The notes beneath the pieces are model-generated. The model was not told the DNA's origin. It made no database searches and saw only the letters and a list, made by a program, of their open reading frames with translations. Shown here piece by piece: positions 45,001 through 55,286 of a DNA stretch of 64,000 bases. The translations under genes were made by a program, and so were the position numbers. Position 1 is the first letter of the stretch; every line of letters begins with the position of its first letter. This DNA comes from Lepraria neglecta (Eukaryota; Ascomycota; Lecanoromycetes; Lecanorales; Stereocaulaceae): positions 2,604,001-2,668,000 of the forward strand of contig CM065651.1 of assembly GCA_033220425.1 (NCBI GenBank), in the 5' to 3' direction.

Positions 45001-47386
45001 AGCGTAATGGAGAGCTGTACAACCAGTCTTATTAGTGGCAGCATTTACATCGAGCGTATTGTTTTGTAACAAGTTATCGACTAAATCTAGCTGTCCGAAT
45101 TCTGCGGCCATGCGCGAAGAAGAGTGGCGATCGATGTGGCTAGCATGTTTGAGCTTCAACTTGAACTTCTCCTTGTATGAAGCGCGAGCTGCTCCGACGT
45201 CTTCAGAGAACAACGCAAGCTCCAAGATGCTCACGTAGACTTCCCCTTCAAATCGATTCCTTTCCCGAGCTCGGTTATAATGTTGTGGTTGGAGCCACTT
45301 ATATTTTGCTCCTCTGCCCAACCTCCAGAGTGGTGCCTGATATCGCCGTCGACGAGCACTCCACGTCGACGCAGAGCTATGTGACCATGCTTCCGTAATC
45401 TGGAGAGGCCTTTTCTGGGAATGGCCGTCGTCATAATAGTAGATTAGGTGCGCTCCAGCTCCTGAGAGGACTTTGAGTCTGGGTATGTCAGGTTGGACAA
45501 ATGTGAACACTGTCTGGCCGTATATCTTGAACTCCATGGATATGGCGTTTCCTTCAAACGCCATGGCAGACGCTTCAAGACGTCCACCTTGAAAGGGCGT
45601 ACCGAATGCACTTCTTCAGTCTGCCGTTTTCCCTTGCCCCAAGCAGACACCTGCACAACGCAGGTGTTACGAATGTAGCGGTAACGTGCAAAGTACACGT
45701 TACAGCTAAACGAGGAGTCATGTCAGTAAAGTAAGCAGCGCGGTGATAGAGAAACACCACTTGAGCTCACCCGATGGAAGTCTTTGGCTTGAACGGGTCA
45801 AGAAGTCTCTGCATTAGAGGAAGCACTTTCTCAACGTCAACATCGTCGCGTGCCGTATCAGAATGCGACAGCATATTGACAACATGCATACTCTTTCTCT
45901 GGAAGAAAGATGTCGTAATGGAGTCAGCCATAATGCTTTTAGCAGAACCATCCAAGAGCAGATGTGGGAGGCGAGTATCGGCCGGCTGTGATTTGCATTC
46001 GGCACTGTTAATATGGCAAACGCCAAAGTTGCTACAGCGTCCCTGACCAAGTCCCACCAGTCAGTCTTTAACAGTCAGTCTTTAACAGTCAAAGTGCGAG
46101 TTTCAAGCCACGACCAAACGCTGATCGTCGCACATGACTGTTACACCAGCAAAGCAACCTTCTCCTTGGGAACAGCTTCTTGATCGACTCATACAACTCC
46201 AGCATTAACAGAGGTAGCTTCGCTCAAGGCAGCAATATCGAGTGGGATCCGAGAGTGCACTGATCACCAAAGGCAATGTTGGACAAGCTTCTGAGCATGT
46301 CTGTTGCTTTCGTTCAGTCGTTGTAAAGTCCGTTCAGACGTAGCAAGTAAGCTGGGGGAAAGACAACCTAACGCTTTCCGCTGAGCAGCTTCGGTCGTAA
46401 CAAAGCAGAGGTAATCCATCGGGCAAGCGACTCGAGAAAAGCATGCATTCATCCTAGCTATGTAGCCTGTTAATTATTACATGCTCAACCCAGTCTCCCC
46501 ACAACGCCTCCATGTCTCCGCTCCAACAAATCCTGCTTCATCCGAACGGAATTCTCTGGGTCTTCACCGCACGAGCGGCCATAGCTTGAATACTTTCCAT
46601 CCCCGTAACCCATGTCAAAAGGAATGCCCAATGCGCAACCTGCCATTCCTCAGCAATGACCGGATCTTTGAATTGAGGCGTGAGTAAGAGGCGAGCGAAA
46701 AGGTCTTCGGTGTCATGGACTTGTGAGTTACGCAACTTGGAACCGTCTTTGTACTTGAGAATGCTCTTCCGATAATCTCCTCCGAGCCCAGTCTTCTTGC
46801 TGAAGTCTTGGGCAGTGATCTTCGAAAGAATCTCCTCGGCCGTTGACAGCGACGTAGTCTTGTCATATGCTGGCTTATTTTCCCCCCTCTCAGGCTCGTC
46901 GATGATGCCTTTCGGAAGTAGGATATCCCCGAGCTTGTCAAGGAATTTTGTGACAAGGTTACCACGATAGATTTTGAATTTGTACAAGTCGTCAAAGTCT
47001 TTCTCGGCTTGGAGATTCTAGAGAATTGAGAGTTAGCCAAGTTCATACCTGCAAGCGAAGAAGTTGCTTGAACTTACCCGATTGTTCTCTTGTTCTTGGG
47101 CGACGGCTCTCAAGATTGGCACAGCTGGTATGGTCACTTCGAGCTTCGAGCGATCGAGCGGAAGGGTCGTAGAAACTCGTTCATGGTAGGTTAGGATGGT
47201 AGTGTCCGAAGTGTGTACTTGTGGATCGAGGGTAAGATTTGCTCGGTGTGCCTCTGAGAGAGCCAGGTGCTTGCTTTGAAGCCGTGTGTGCATACTTTCT
47301 GATCGTAGCCACGAACGAGGTGACAGACGAGCTTCGGGTGTTCCTTTACGCGGGAGCGTCAGTGGGAAGTTCAAGTGAGCTGCCAT
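42003..47386 (-). pseudogene. Large ankyrin-repeat protein gene, broken
   Basis: Start ATG 47386 (MAAHLNFPLTLPRKGTPEAR). Exon 1 ends at 47078; a 60-nt intron GTAAGT...TAG leads to exon 2 at 47017 (NLQAEKDFDDLYKFKIYRG). The first readable stretch ends at a TGA near 46540. Further down, GNAISMEFKIYGQTVFTF, NKTGCTALHYAMKTDYSG, RDSEGKTALGLSVYTTETH, DPIHPIHLAAANGHADCVE, DGWILLYLAANKSHTTTI, LDGETPLYTACSTGF and GTPLMGACAAGRFAAVKIL are ankyrin units, mostly with the TALHxA-type core. The end WLFVGRYIEGPRL resembles the end of other fungal ankyrin proteins. The units lie in different frames with frameshifts (for example near 45575 and 44945) and stops. About ten breaks separate the readable pieces, so it is a pseudogene. 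Intact relatives are large cytoplasmic repeat proteins of accessory regions. Confidence 0.8.
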
Positions 47387-48518
47387 CTTGTCAGCTCAGG
47401 TGCATGTCATGGCTTTCGAGACTTACAGTGAGTAATTTGTAGTTTCTTAGGTTGCTGCTTCGTGACTTCCGTGACTATAGGATAGCTTGTGAAAGGCTGA
47501 AGAGGAATCCGCGCGAGGAGCGTGGGGCAAAGCTTGACGAGCCGATTTTTTTTAGCGCGATGAGCACTTTGGCTTCGGAGATGTTGAACGCCTACTTTAA
47601 CTTCCTCTCCAAGCTGTCCACTGAGTGCCTCCCAAGGTCAGCCGTGTCACATTCTTTCGGCAAGGTCTTGACTTTCTCAAATGTCTGGAAACAAGACTTA
47701 GGGTGGTGGATTTGTACTGTAGAGTCGAATGCGTCTCCCTCCGCTTGGAAAACTACGAGATGAAAGTTATTCTGGAACCTGGATGCCGTGAAGGGCGACA
47801 GTGTCCGAGGACGGGTTTGGGATTTCTAACTTTGACGATTCTGACCTACTTGAAGGCTCGATGGAATACCAAGTCAGCGATAGTGATGAGCCCAGAGTCA
47901 CTGGAGGAGATTGAAGGCGGATCACATGCTTCTTATGAATACCAAGGCTGAAATATTGCGCAGGGTCTACCATGAGTTTATCATCTTACGAGACTGTGAA
48001 TTATCTAGAGAGTCCATTAGTAATTTTCTCCTGTCATTATGGGACCCAACCGAATCGTTCGGAAGATACATCGGAGAAAAGAGAGAGTTCAAGCTATGAA
48101 CAGGAAGCGTAAGGCTGTGACTTATCAAGCAGCCTGCACTACCAGTAGCGTTCGCAACCTAAGAGGTAGTCCGCAAGGCTTCACTACCACACGGGCAGTG
48201 TGAAGATATCGCGTACTTGTACGAAGCGCGTCCTAAGTGGGATGAGCTTAGATGGTGCTTAGAACTGTAGCATGCGAGAAAATCTGACTCGCCCACTCCT
48301 CCTAGTTCTTAGAGCCTCCCCTTCATTGGCTGGAGACATGATTGGCAGGTCTGCCGAGTAGAGTCTTAGTGCTGTCGAAGGTCGATCCAATCAAGCAGGT
48401 GCTCCGGGTAAATCTTCGGCTAAATCTTCGCCGCTGTTGACAAATCCACCTGCTTTTTCGCCAGCAAGCTGCTCTTCTACAGTACTTACATCTTCGAACA
48501 CCTCAGGTCACCTTCAGC
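47387..48518. other. No gene recognised
   Basis: Plus-strand frames at 47452-47951 overlap each other and have no recognisable domain. They might be remnants, but composition gives no support. The part next to 48519 is probably the promoter of the WLM gene. Confidence 0.4.
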
Positions 48519-49562
48519 ATGGCAGAATCCAGCAACCCGCCCTCAGAACCCTCACTCCCATCCCCCTCTACACCTTCCCCCACCTTGCCCGCACAAACCC
48601 TCAGCATAACATTCACCCATCACGGCACCCCTCACACCCTCACCTTCCCGTCTTCCTCCACCCTAACCGACCTCTCAACCAGCATCTCTACCGACTTTTC
48701 CATCCCCACCTCAAACCAAAAATTCATGATAACGCCCAAACTCGGAGTCATCAAGCCTCCCTTTACCTCTCCGCCTCTCCTCAGCACGCTTCAATCCAAG
48801 AAAATAGTCCTCCTTGCTCCAACTGCTACCGAACTCTCTTCCCTGTCCTCTGCTTCTAGCCAGCCATCTCGGAGCACTGCTTCGACGATCAAGCCAGCGG
48901 CGCCCGCGAGACATAGGGATTGGAAAAAAGTGCAGGAGGAGGCGACGTATACATTTCATACAACATTGCCACTTGACTACCTACCCAAGCCGGAGCGCTC
49001 ACTCAAGTTCCTGGAAAGGCTCCGTGATGATCCCGGCATTAAAGCCTCCATGCGCAAACATAAGTTCAGCGTTGGGGTGCTTACGGAGATGAATCCCGCC
49101 GAGCACACGACGCATGAGTCGAAGACGTTGGGTTTGAACCGAAATAAGGGGGAGGTTATTGAGTTGAGGTTGAGGACCGATGCCTACGATGGGTACAGGG
49201 ACTATAAGATTATTCGCGATACACTATGCCACGAGCTCGCGCACAACGTCCACGGCCCACATGATCGGAATTTCTGGGATCTGTGTAAGGATATTGAGAA
49301 GGAGGTTAGGGCGGCTGATTGGAAGAGCGGGGGGAGGGCGGTTAGCGAGGAGGTGTTTTATGATCCTGAGGATAGGGAGGGCAGTGTGGGGCATGTGGAT
49401 GGTGGGGGATGGACGGGTGGGGAGTTCGTGCTGGGCGGTAGTGGGTCCAGCTCAAGCTCGAAGGTGCCGGCCCAGACGTTGAATAGGAGAGAAGCCATGG
49501 CGAAGGCCGCGGAGGAGAGGATGAAGAAGCAAAGAGAGGCAGGGAGTGGAGGTCCTGCATGA
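48519..49562 (+). CDS. WLM-domain metalloprotease with ubiquitin-like N-terminus
   Basis: A single exon of 347 codons. After a Pro/Ser-rich start, residues 28-105 look like a ubiquitin-like fold (LSITFTHHGTPHTLTF, KLGVIKPPF, KKIVLLAPT). The WLM (Wss1p-like) domain follows with FLERLRDDPGIKASMRKHKF, VGVLTEMNP and LGLNRNKGEVIELRLRTD. The zinc site is HELAHNVHGPHDRNFW, an HExxHxxxxxH motif. The C-terminus is Gly/Ser rich and ends in a charged helix. Wss1 and its relatives cut DNA-bound or SUMO/ubiquitin-linked proteins, such as DNA-protein crosslinks. This copy has a ubiquitin-like domain in place of the usual C-terminal SUMO/VCP motifs, as do other fungal Ub-WLM proteins. Confidence 0.9.
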   Translation: MAESSNPPSEPSLPSPSTPSPTLPAQTLSITFTHHGTPHTLTFPSSSTLTDLSTSISTDFSIPTSNQKFMITPKLGVIKPPFTSPPLLSTLQSKKIVLLAPTATELSSLSSASSQPSRSTASTIKPAAPARHRDWKKVQEEATYTFHTTLPLDYLPKPERSLKFLERLRDDPGIKASMRKHKFSVGVLTEMNPAEHTTHESKTLGLNRNKGEVIELRLRTDAYDGYRDYKIIRDTLCHELAHNVHGPHDRNFWDLCKDIEKEVRAADWKSGGRAVSEEVFYDPEDREGSVGHVDGGGWTGGEFVLGGSGSSSSSKVPAQTLNRREAMAKAAEERMKKQREAGSGGPA

Positions 49563-49831
49563 GATTTTATGATTGGATGATAACGAATGAAACCGCATAG
49601 CGATAGCATCTGAGCGATTGCATTTTGTAATATATAGATATTTAGTACCTATACTTATAGATCTCATCTCATGATGTGGTGAAACGGCTCCCGATCGAGA
49701 GAGCTAACCACCTGTCTCGGCTATACCAAGACACATCCCCAAGCAGACCCATGACCTTTGCCGACCCAAGCAAGAACCCTACCCAATATCCAGCCGGCCC
49801 ACGCATAAGTGCATCGCTGCTCCAGAATCGT

Positions 49832-50898
49832 CTACGACGGTATTCTCCGAGAGCCCGGCAACCGTATCCTTTGTGCCTTTTGCCTGACATACCCCAGCAA
49901 AAGCTCCAATCCCTGCTCAACCCTCCTATCCCCTTTCCTCCTCGCCCAAACCACGAGAAACCCAAGTATAGCCAGATCCACGACAAAATGCCTTAAGGTA
50001 ACCCACACCAGCCACGTAATCCATGCCCAAACCCCATTCCTCCTCTTACCCTCTCCAATCCTCTTGGCTTCCACCTGTTCTCGAAGGGCGGCGATTTCAG
50101 TGGTTAGTTTAATGAGAGAGTGTTCAATCCGTTTTCTCCATTTTCGGTTCCGGACGTCGAGATCTGGAGTCTGACTTGTAATAATTCCTTCCTCCTCTTT
50201 ATCCAATGGCGCATGCCTAGCTTCCTCGAACTCTTCTCCCTCTTCAATCTCATCCTCCTCTTCATCCCCATCACTGACCGGCCTTAGCACCCTTAGACCT
50301 GCACTAACGACTTCCTCCCCTCCTACTCTTTGACCTGGGTTTATACTCCCATAACTCGCCCCGACTCCCTGGCCCTGACTCCGCGCCAACTGCCCAGGCG
50401 AGGAAGCTGATGAGGAGACGGGATTCAATTTTATCTGATCCCAAACAAATTCCAACTCGCTAACCAGTTCTCTTGCTTCAGGCGTCGTAGTGGCGTAGTT
50501 ATGCATAGTTTCGATAAGTGTAGCAATGTAGCGGCGCTTTGCTTCAGTGCGCGAGAGGGAGTTGTGGGCGTGCCATGCGTCCCTGTAAGATAACCATCAG
50601 CCTCGGTCAACCAATGTGAAGATCAGGGATAGTTGGTGTACCATTTCTCTCTCTCAGCCACAGAGTCGGGATCGCTGCCCGTTGGTCTTTGCGATAGACC
50701 TTCGACATCTCCTTCTGTACTTTGCTTGTAGAGGCCGTAGAGCTTGAGGCGATCTGCGGGTGGTGGGCGCGCGGAGCCGGTGCGAGGGATGCGTTTTACT
50801 GTGTTCAGGGCGTGGACGAAGACTCGGTCTGCATTATCTGTTAGAAAAGTAGCATTTGACTACGGAAGTAGAGGGTACTTGCCTACAGAATCCGACAT
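49832..50898 (-). CDS. Acyl-CoA-binding protein with C-terminal membrane anchor (Atg37-like)
   Basis: Three exons, 50898-50883, 50837-50642 and 50582-49832, give about 320 residues. The first intron (45 nt) begins TAG|GCAAGT and ends CAG, a GC-AG intron; no GT donor satisfies the phase. The ACBP domain covers residues 1-100: DRVFVHALNTVKRIPRTGSA, PPPADRLKLYGLYKQSTEGD, KWDAWHAHNSLSRTEAKRRY, with the acyl-CoA contact residues Tyr and Lys of YGLYKQ. The middle is acidic and disordered. A hydrophobic helix near the end (WAWITWLVWVTLRHFVVDLA, LGFLVVW) is flanked by Arg/Lys. ACBP plus one membrane anchor is the layout of Atg37 of Pichia and human ACBD5, which sit in the peroxisome membrane and act in pexophagy and lipid transfer. 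Assignment by layout, so likely but not proven. Confidence 0.85.
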
Positions 50899-51809
50899 CC
50901 TTTGATGGGAGGCCGAAGGGAGGAGGCAATGGGGCGTCAGCGAGGCAACATTGTCAACTGCTTCTGGGACGGGCCGTATGTAGGATTTAGATGAGTTTAT
51001 GCAAGCTTCAATTAGTGATTAGGGTAGTGGCAATTGTGAACGGGAACGCTGATGTTCTGCATGTGTATTCTAGGCGTTGTACTGAGAGACTGATCCTCGG
51101 CTGGGATTTGATGACGCCGATCTGCGATTGACAAACGCGCTAGCTATTCTAGCCTCTCGTTCCTTCGGATTTGCTTTGGGGACACGAACTTCTTCATACT
51201 GCAGAATCGTCACGGGCCTCCTCCATCCTCTCATTCCGATGGATAGTAGCTTTGGTACGTCGCTGCTATGGAAAGGAATGTGTTAAGTTTCACGTTTCGA
51301 GCTGTGGATCCTTCTTCGTACTTGGAAAGCCTTAGATCTGGTTTGCATACCCTTCACGCATAGTATATCTGATCTCTAGCTAGTCTTGTTTGGGTCTATG
51401 TAAGCATTGAGATTTAGTATCTACAATTTCTCATATTTCTGTCTGCGAGATTTCTTGTTTCCTCGTAATCCTCGAGGACCAGCTCTCATGCGGCCCTGCC
51501 AACGCATCGGATGTGCATCGCAAATGCACGGACAGATATTGCCTTTCTGAATGCCGAGTTCTATTTTTGCGCTGATGTCTTCCCGGTGCATTTGTTCGTA
51601 GGAAAGCCAAACATGTCTCAACGTTTCCGCTCATCGCTTATCGCCACCAAGATTCGGCAAAAACATCGTGAAGCAAAGCATAGCATTAAGCTTTTCGAAG
51701 ACTTGATGCCAGATCATCATTACATATAGAGTATCCTCAGGGAATTCTTCTCACTACACTGAATTGAATATTCCCCTTCCGCATTGTTTTCCGCTATTCA
51801 CTGTACACA
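50899..51809. other. Intergenic, no gene recognised
   Basis: Promoter of the ACBP gene on one side and of the secreted protein on the other. Small opposed frames at 51421-51729 have no support. Confidence 0.45.
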
Positions 51810-52432
51810 ATGCTTTTCAAGTCACTCTTCGCTCTTGTATCACTCCAGCTCATTGCATCCAGTGCAGCAGCTGCGGTACAAGCGTCTTCAGGTATCTTTA
51901 CCTTCAATAACACCATGGCGTCCGGCAGGTGAGTTGAATCCCTTAAAAGTTGAGCATGAAGGACATTAGATAACAGAATGGCAGCGACACAGGAGACCTC
52001 GGAGCCTACCCAGTCCCTGGAACGCGAGTCAACCTGTATATCTACAGCACCTCAGCCCAAAAACCAATCCCAGACAGAAACATGCTGATGTGCGTCATCG
52101 AAGCACAGAATGTACTCGCAGAGGTCCAGGCTGGTGACCCCATCGAAAATGGGAAGCTGGAGTTCCATTATGGTACTGTACAGATTACGCTAGAAGACTT
52201 GGGCTCGCCAAAGGGCAGGTTCTTAAACGATATTGCGGCCTGGACGCTGAGGGGGATGGCGGAGTGGATGAACCAGTTTGAGACGTTTAAAGAGTTGACT
52301 TTCGGGGTGTACTACAATCAGTACTATTGTGGGACTGCAGTGGTGGAGCTTTTGACAGGGAACGGGGTGACGGCGAACGCGACAGAGACTACAACAGCGG
52401 TATCAAAAACGGGTGGTATCGAAGCTGCGTAG
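51810..52432 (+). CDS. Small secreted protein
   Basis: Exon 1 is 51810-51928 and exon 2 is 51985-52432; the 56-nt intron GTGAGT...GGCAG is phase 2. The product has 188 residues. An N-terminal signal peptide is clear (MLFKSLFALVSLQLIASSAA, cut after about residue 22). The mature part begins with GIFTFNNTMASG and contains YPVPGTRVNLYIYST, LMCVIEAQNVLAEV, GTVQITLEDL and a WTLRGMAEWMNQFETFKEL helix. There are two Cys after the signal and one or two N-glycosylation sites (NNT, NAT). No enzyme domain was recognised. It is a candidate extracellular protein, possibly of the same broad family as the protein at 36260. An alternative acceptor three codons upstream would shift the frame, so the given splice is the only consistent one. 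Confidence 0.75.
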
Positions 52433-53296
52433 AAGCTCTTGGTAGAGTACGTGTACACGAATCTGCACATACTCTCATATATCGCTATCTAGGCCAGAGG
52501 CTAAGATTGCTCCATATCAACCTGGCAATACAAATCTATCGTAACTTTGCGGTTGATATCTAGAGAGCGCTAAGATCTTCTATAAAACGAACGCGTGGCG
52601 ACTAAGACAAATGAGGTAGGTGGCTTTCGAGTAAGCGATTTATCAGCAGCTTTCTCGATGAAATCCAGGAGATACAAAACCAGCAGAGCAAGTCGTACCG
52701 AGTACCTGATATCTCAACGTGCTGCGAGAGGTCTCTTGGCAGGGCTCATTGGTGCTGCATGACCCTGATCCCCACTCCACGTTGCTTGTTTTTCCAAGAC
52801 TTTTCAGTTCCACAAACGATCGCAAAGTAGAGCATGAAGCGGTACTTATTGCGAAGCCCGTGTAACAGGGTGCAGTCGTAGGGTCAAATGCATGCGTTTT
52901 GCCGTCTTCTTGTCGTGGCCAATCGTAGATAAACAGGAGTACGTAAACCCTTGTAAATAACATGGCCGATCAACCCGAACGGCATTGCGACGATCAGCAA
53001 AACTGCCAAGGAAGCACACGACCTGTTTGTTCAATCCCAACCCTCTCCTCTCCTCTCCTCTCCTCACCTTGATCACTCGCTGCTCAATCCTTGCTATCTC
53101 CTGCGTCTATCCTGCCATTGCGTTTACGAGCAAGCTGCGCAGCCAATCCTCCCGTCTCAGCTTTTTCGAAATCCTCGTCCCTTCTCCGCAGATTTGTATC
53201 ACCCAGCTCTCCCCTGTGGGGATGAAAGCCTGATATTGTCCCCCGCACATACAATCCTCGAACCCACCTCGCTCTACATACACACACCCCACAATC
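52433..53296. other. Intergenic; CCTCT microsatellite at 53041-53066
   Basis: Contains a short run of CTCTC/TCCTC units near 53041-53066 in the promoter of the LicD gene. No gene. Confidence 0.45.
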
Positions 53297-54637
53297 ATGA
53301 AATTACAACACATACTCCTCAGCCTCGCCTTCCTCTCCGACCTCCTCGTCGAAGCCAACATAATACCACGCTACTTCGCCGAAATAAAAGCCCGCTTAGA
53401 ACCTCGACGGCGGAAAAAGAAACCAGTAGCAGCACCAGTTGATGAAGATGGCTGGCCGAAATACTTTCACGAACCAGGAGGCAGCGAGCTCGCCAACCAT
53501 TACGACAGCAGATACGAGCACGGCATTCTGACCTATGAGGATAAGCAAGATACCCAGGTACATATGATGCGCGCATATTTAGATTTCTTTAAGAAGAATG
53601 GCATTGAGACATGGTTGGCACATGGCACGTTATTGGGTTGGTGGTGGAATGGGAAGGTAAGGGTGTAGGTACCCGCCAAGTTCAGCAAGGCTGACCGTTG
53701 TTTATAGATGCTTCCATGGGACTGGGATATTGATACCCAAGTTTCTGGACCTACGTTAATGTATCTCGGCACGCACTTCAACGGCTCTATTTACGACTAT
53801 ACCTCCGCAGACTCAGATCCCGACCTCACTCCTCCCATTGAGCGACAGTACCTGTTCGACGTTAATCCAGCGATAATAGAGCGGGATCGAGGCAATGGAA
53901 ACAATGTCATTGATGCGCGGTGGATCGATATGCGGAATGGGCTTTACATTGATGTGACGGGGTTGTCGGAGACGGAACCATCGATTGCGCCTGGAGTCTG
54001 GAGCTGCAAGAACCTGCATCATTACAAAACTACGGATCTCTATCCGATGAGGGAAAGCATGTATGAGGGTGTTGTGGCTAAGATTCCGTATGCGTACGAT
54101 AGGATTTTGGCGGAGGAGTATATGGAGAAGGCGCTGGTTATTACTGAATATGAAGGGTACGCTATCTTATTCCAGATACTTTTGTGTCTCTGCTAACATT
54201 TGATTAACCATAGTCATAAGTGGCATCCCGAACTCAAAGAGTGGGTCAAAAAGACTCCCGCCGAAATCAAGCAAGAGCGCCTAGACAGGCAACAAGCTAG
54301 GAGAAAGAAGCAACAAGAGAAGGAAGAGAGGAAGAAAGCGAAAGAGGAGAAGGAGAAAGCTGAGCAAGAAGCAAAAGAGAGGGAGGAGAACGAAGCGAAG
54401 GAGGCGAAGGAAGAAACCCCCGAGGGTGAAAAGAAGGATGACACTGAGCCAATGATCGGACCAGAGCCAGAAGATGACCATGGCATCAAGGAGCCGGAGA
54501 AGGAGCCTATCAAGGTCAAACGGGATGCTGAGCCCGAGCCGGAGCCCGACCTCGAGGATGAACTACCTGTGCTGGAGAAGGAGAGTTCTGGTCTCAAGCA
54601 TCTACGGAGGAGAGCTTTGGATAACGATCTTCGATGA
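53297..54637 (+). CDS. LicD-family glycan phosphotransferase, MNN4-like
   Basis: Three exons, 53297-53656, 53708-54156 and 54214-54637, with introns of 51 and 57 nt; 410 residues. A signal sequence or signal anchor (MKLQHILLSLAFLSDLLVEA) sends it to the secretory pathway. The LicD domain runs from about residue 75: HMMRAYLDFFKKNGIETWLA, HGTLLGWWWNGKMLPWDWDI with the DWDID metal/nucleotide site, then RWIDMRNGLYIDVTGLSE and CKNLHHY. Residues 270-365 are a Lys/Glu-rich coiled region (RRKKQQEKEERKKAKEEKEK). Yeast Mnn4 has the same LicD plus KE-rich layout and is needed for adding mannosyl-phosphate to glycans in the Golgi. Intact. Confidence 0.88.
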
Positions 54638-55286
54638 CCTACGCCGCCCTCGACACCATGTTAGACACCCTCGCCGAGCCCAGCAATTCACTTTTTCGAA
54701 ACCGAAGATAACCCCCTACGTTGTCAATCCTCAATGTCGACTTTGTACCCCCTTCAACTTCAAACTTTCAGCATTGATCGACATTTTAGCGAACATATTT
54801 CTATGACTATAATTTACCACAATGGTTGTTGATGACTCAAGAGAAGGCATCAACTTTTGGCGTTGGTTTGAATCAGAGCCACGGGCCACGACATTTGCTA
54901 GAGGCGTTTAGGAGTCAAAGACGTGGTCACTGACCGGTCTCGGAACAAGGCAAGCAGGACACAAGTCACATTGCCCATGTCAATAGCTTTACAATTTCAA
55001 TCCATTATACAAACACGGTTCAAGCAGTATCAGTGATCCAGAAACCCTTTCAAATTCCTTGGCCGGGGTTTGTATGCTTTAGGACAGACGAAGTGGGAGG
55101 CTCGGGGACTTGAGGCTGAACCTCGCTATTTATAAAGTGTGGAAGTGGAGCTTTGAGAACTATAAGAGTCATGAATAAAGCTGACATTGGGGTAGGGGAC
55201 CATTTCGGTTGGAGCTTGGCTAGTTTCGACTTGAGCTTTGCTAGTTTCTAGAGAGAGCTAAGCCAGCACATGTTCCGTCAAACGAA
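54638..55286. other. Intergenic, no gene recognised
   Basis: About 650 bases between the LicD gene and the F-box gene, which converge. Nothing recognised. Confidence 0.45.
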
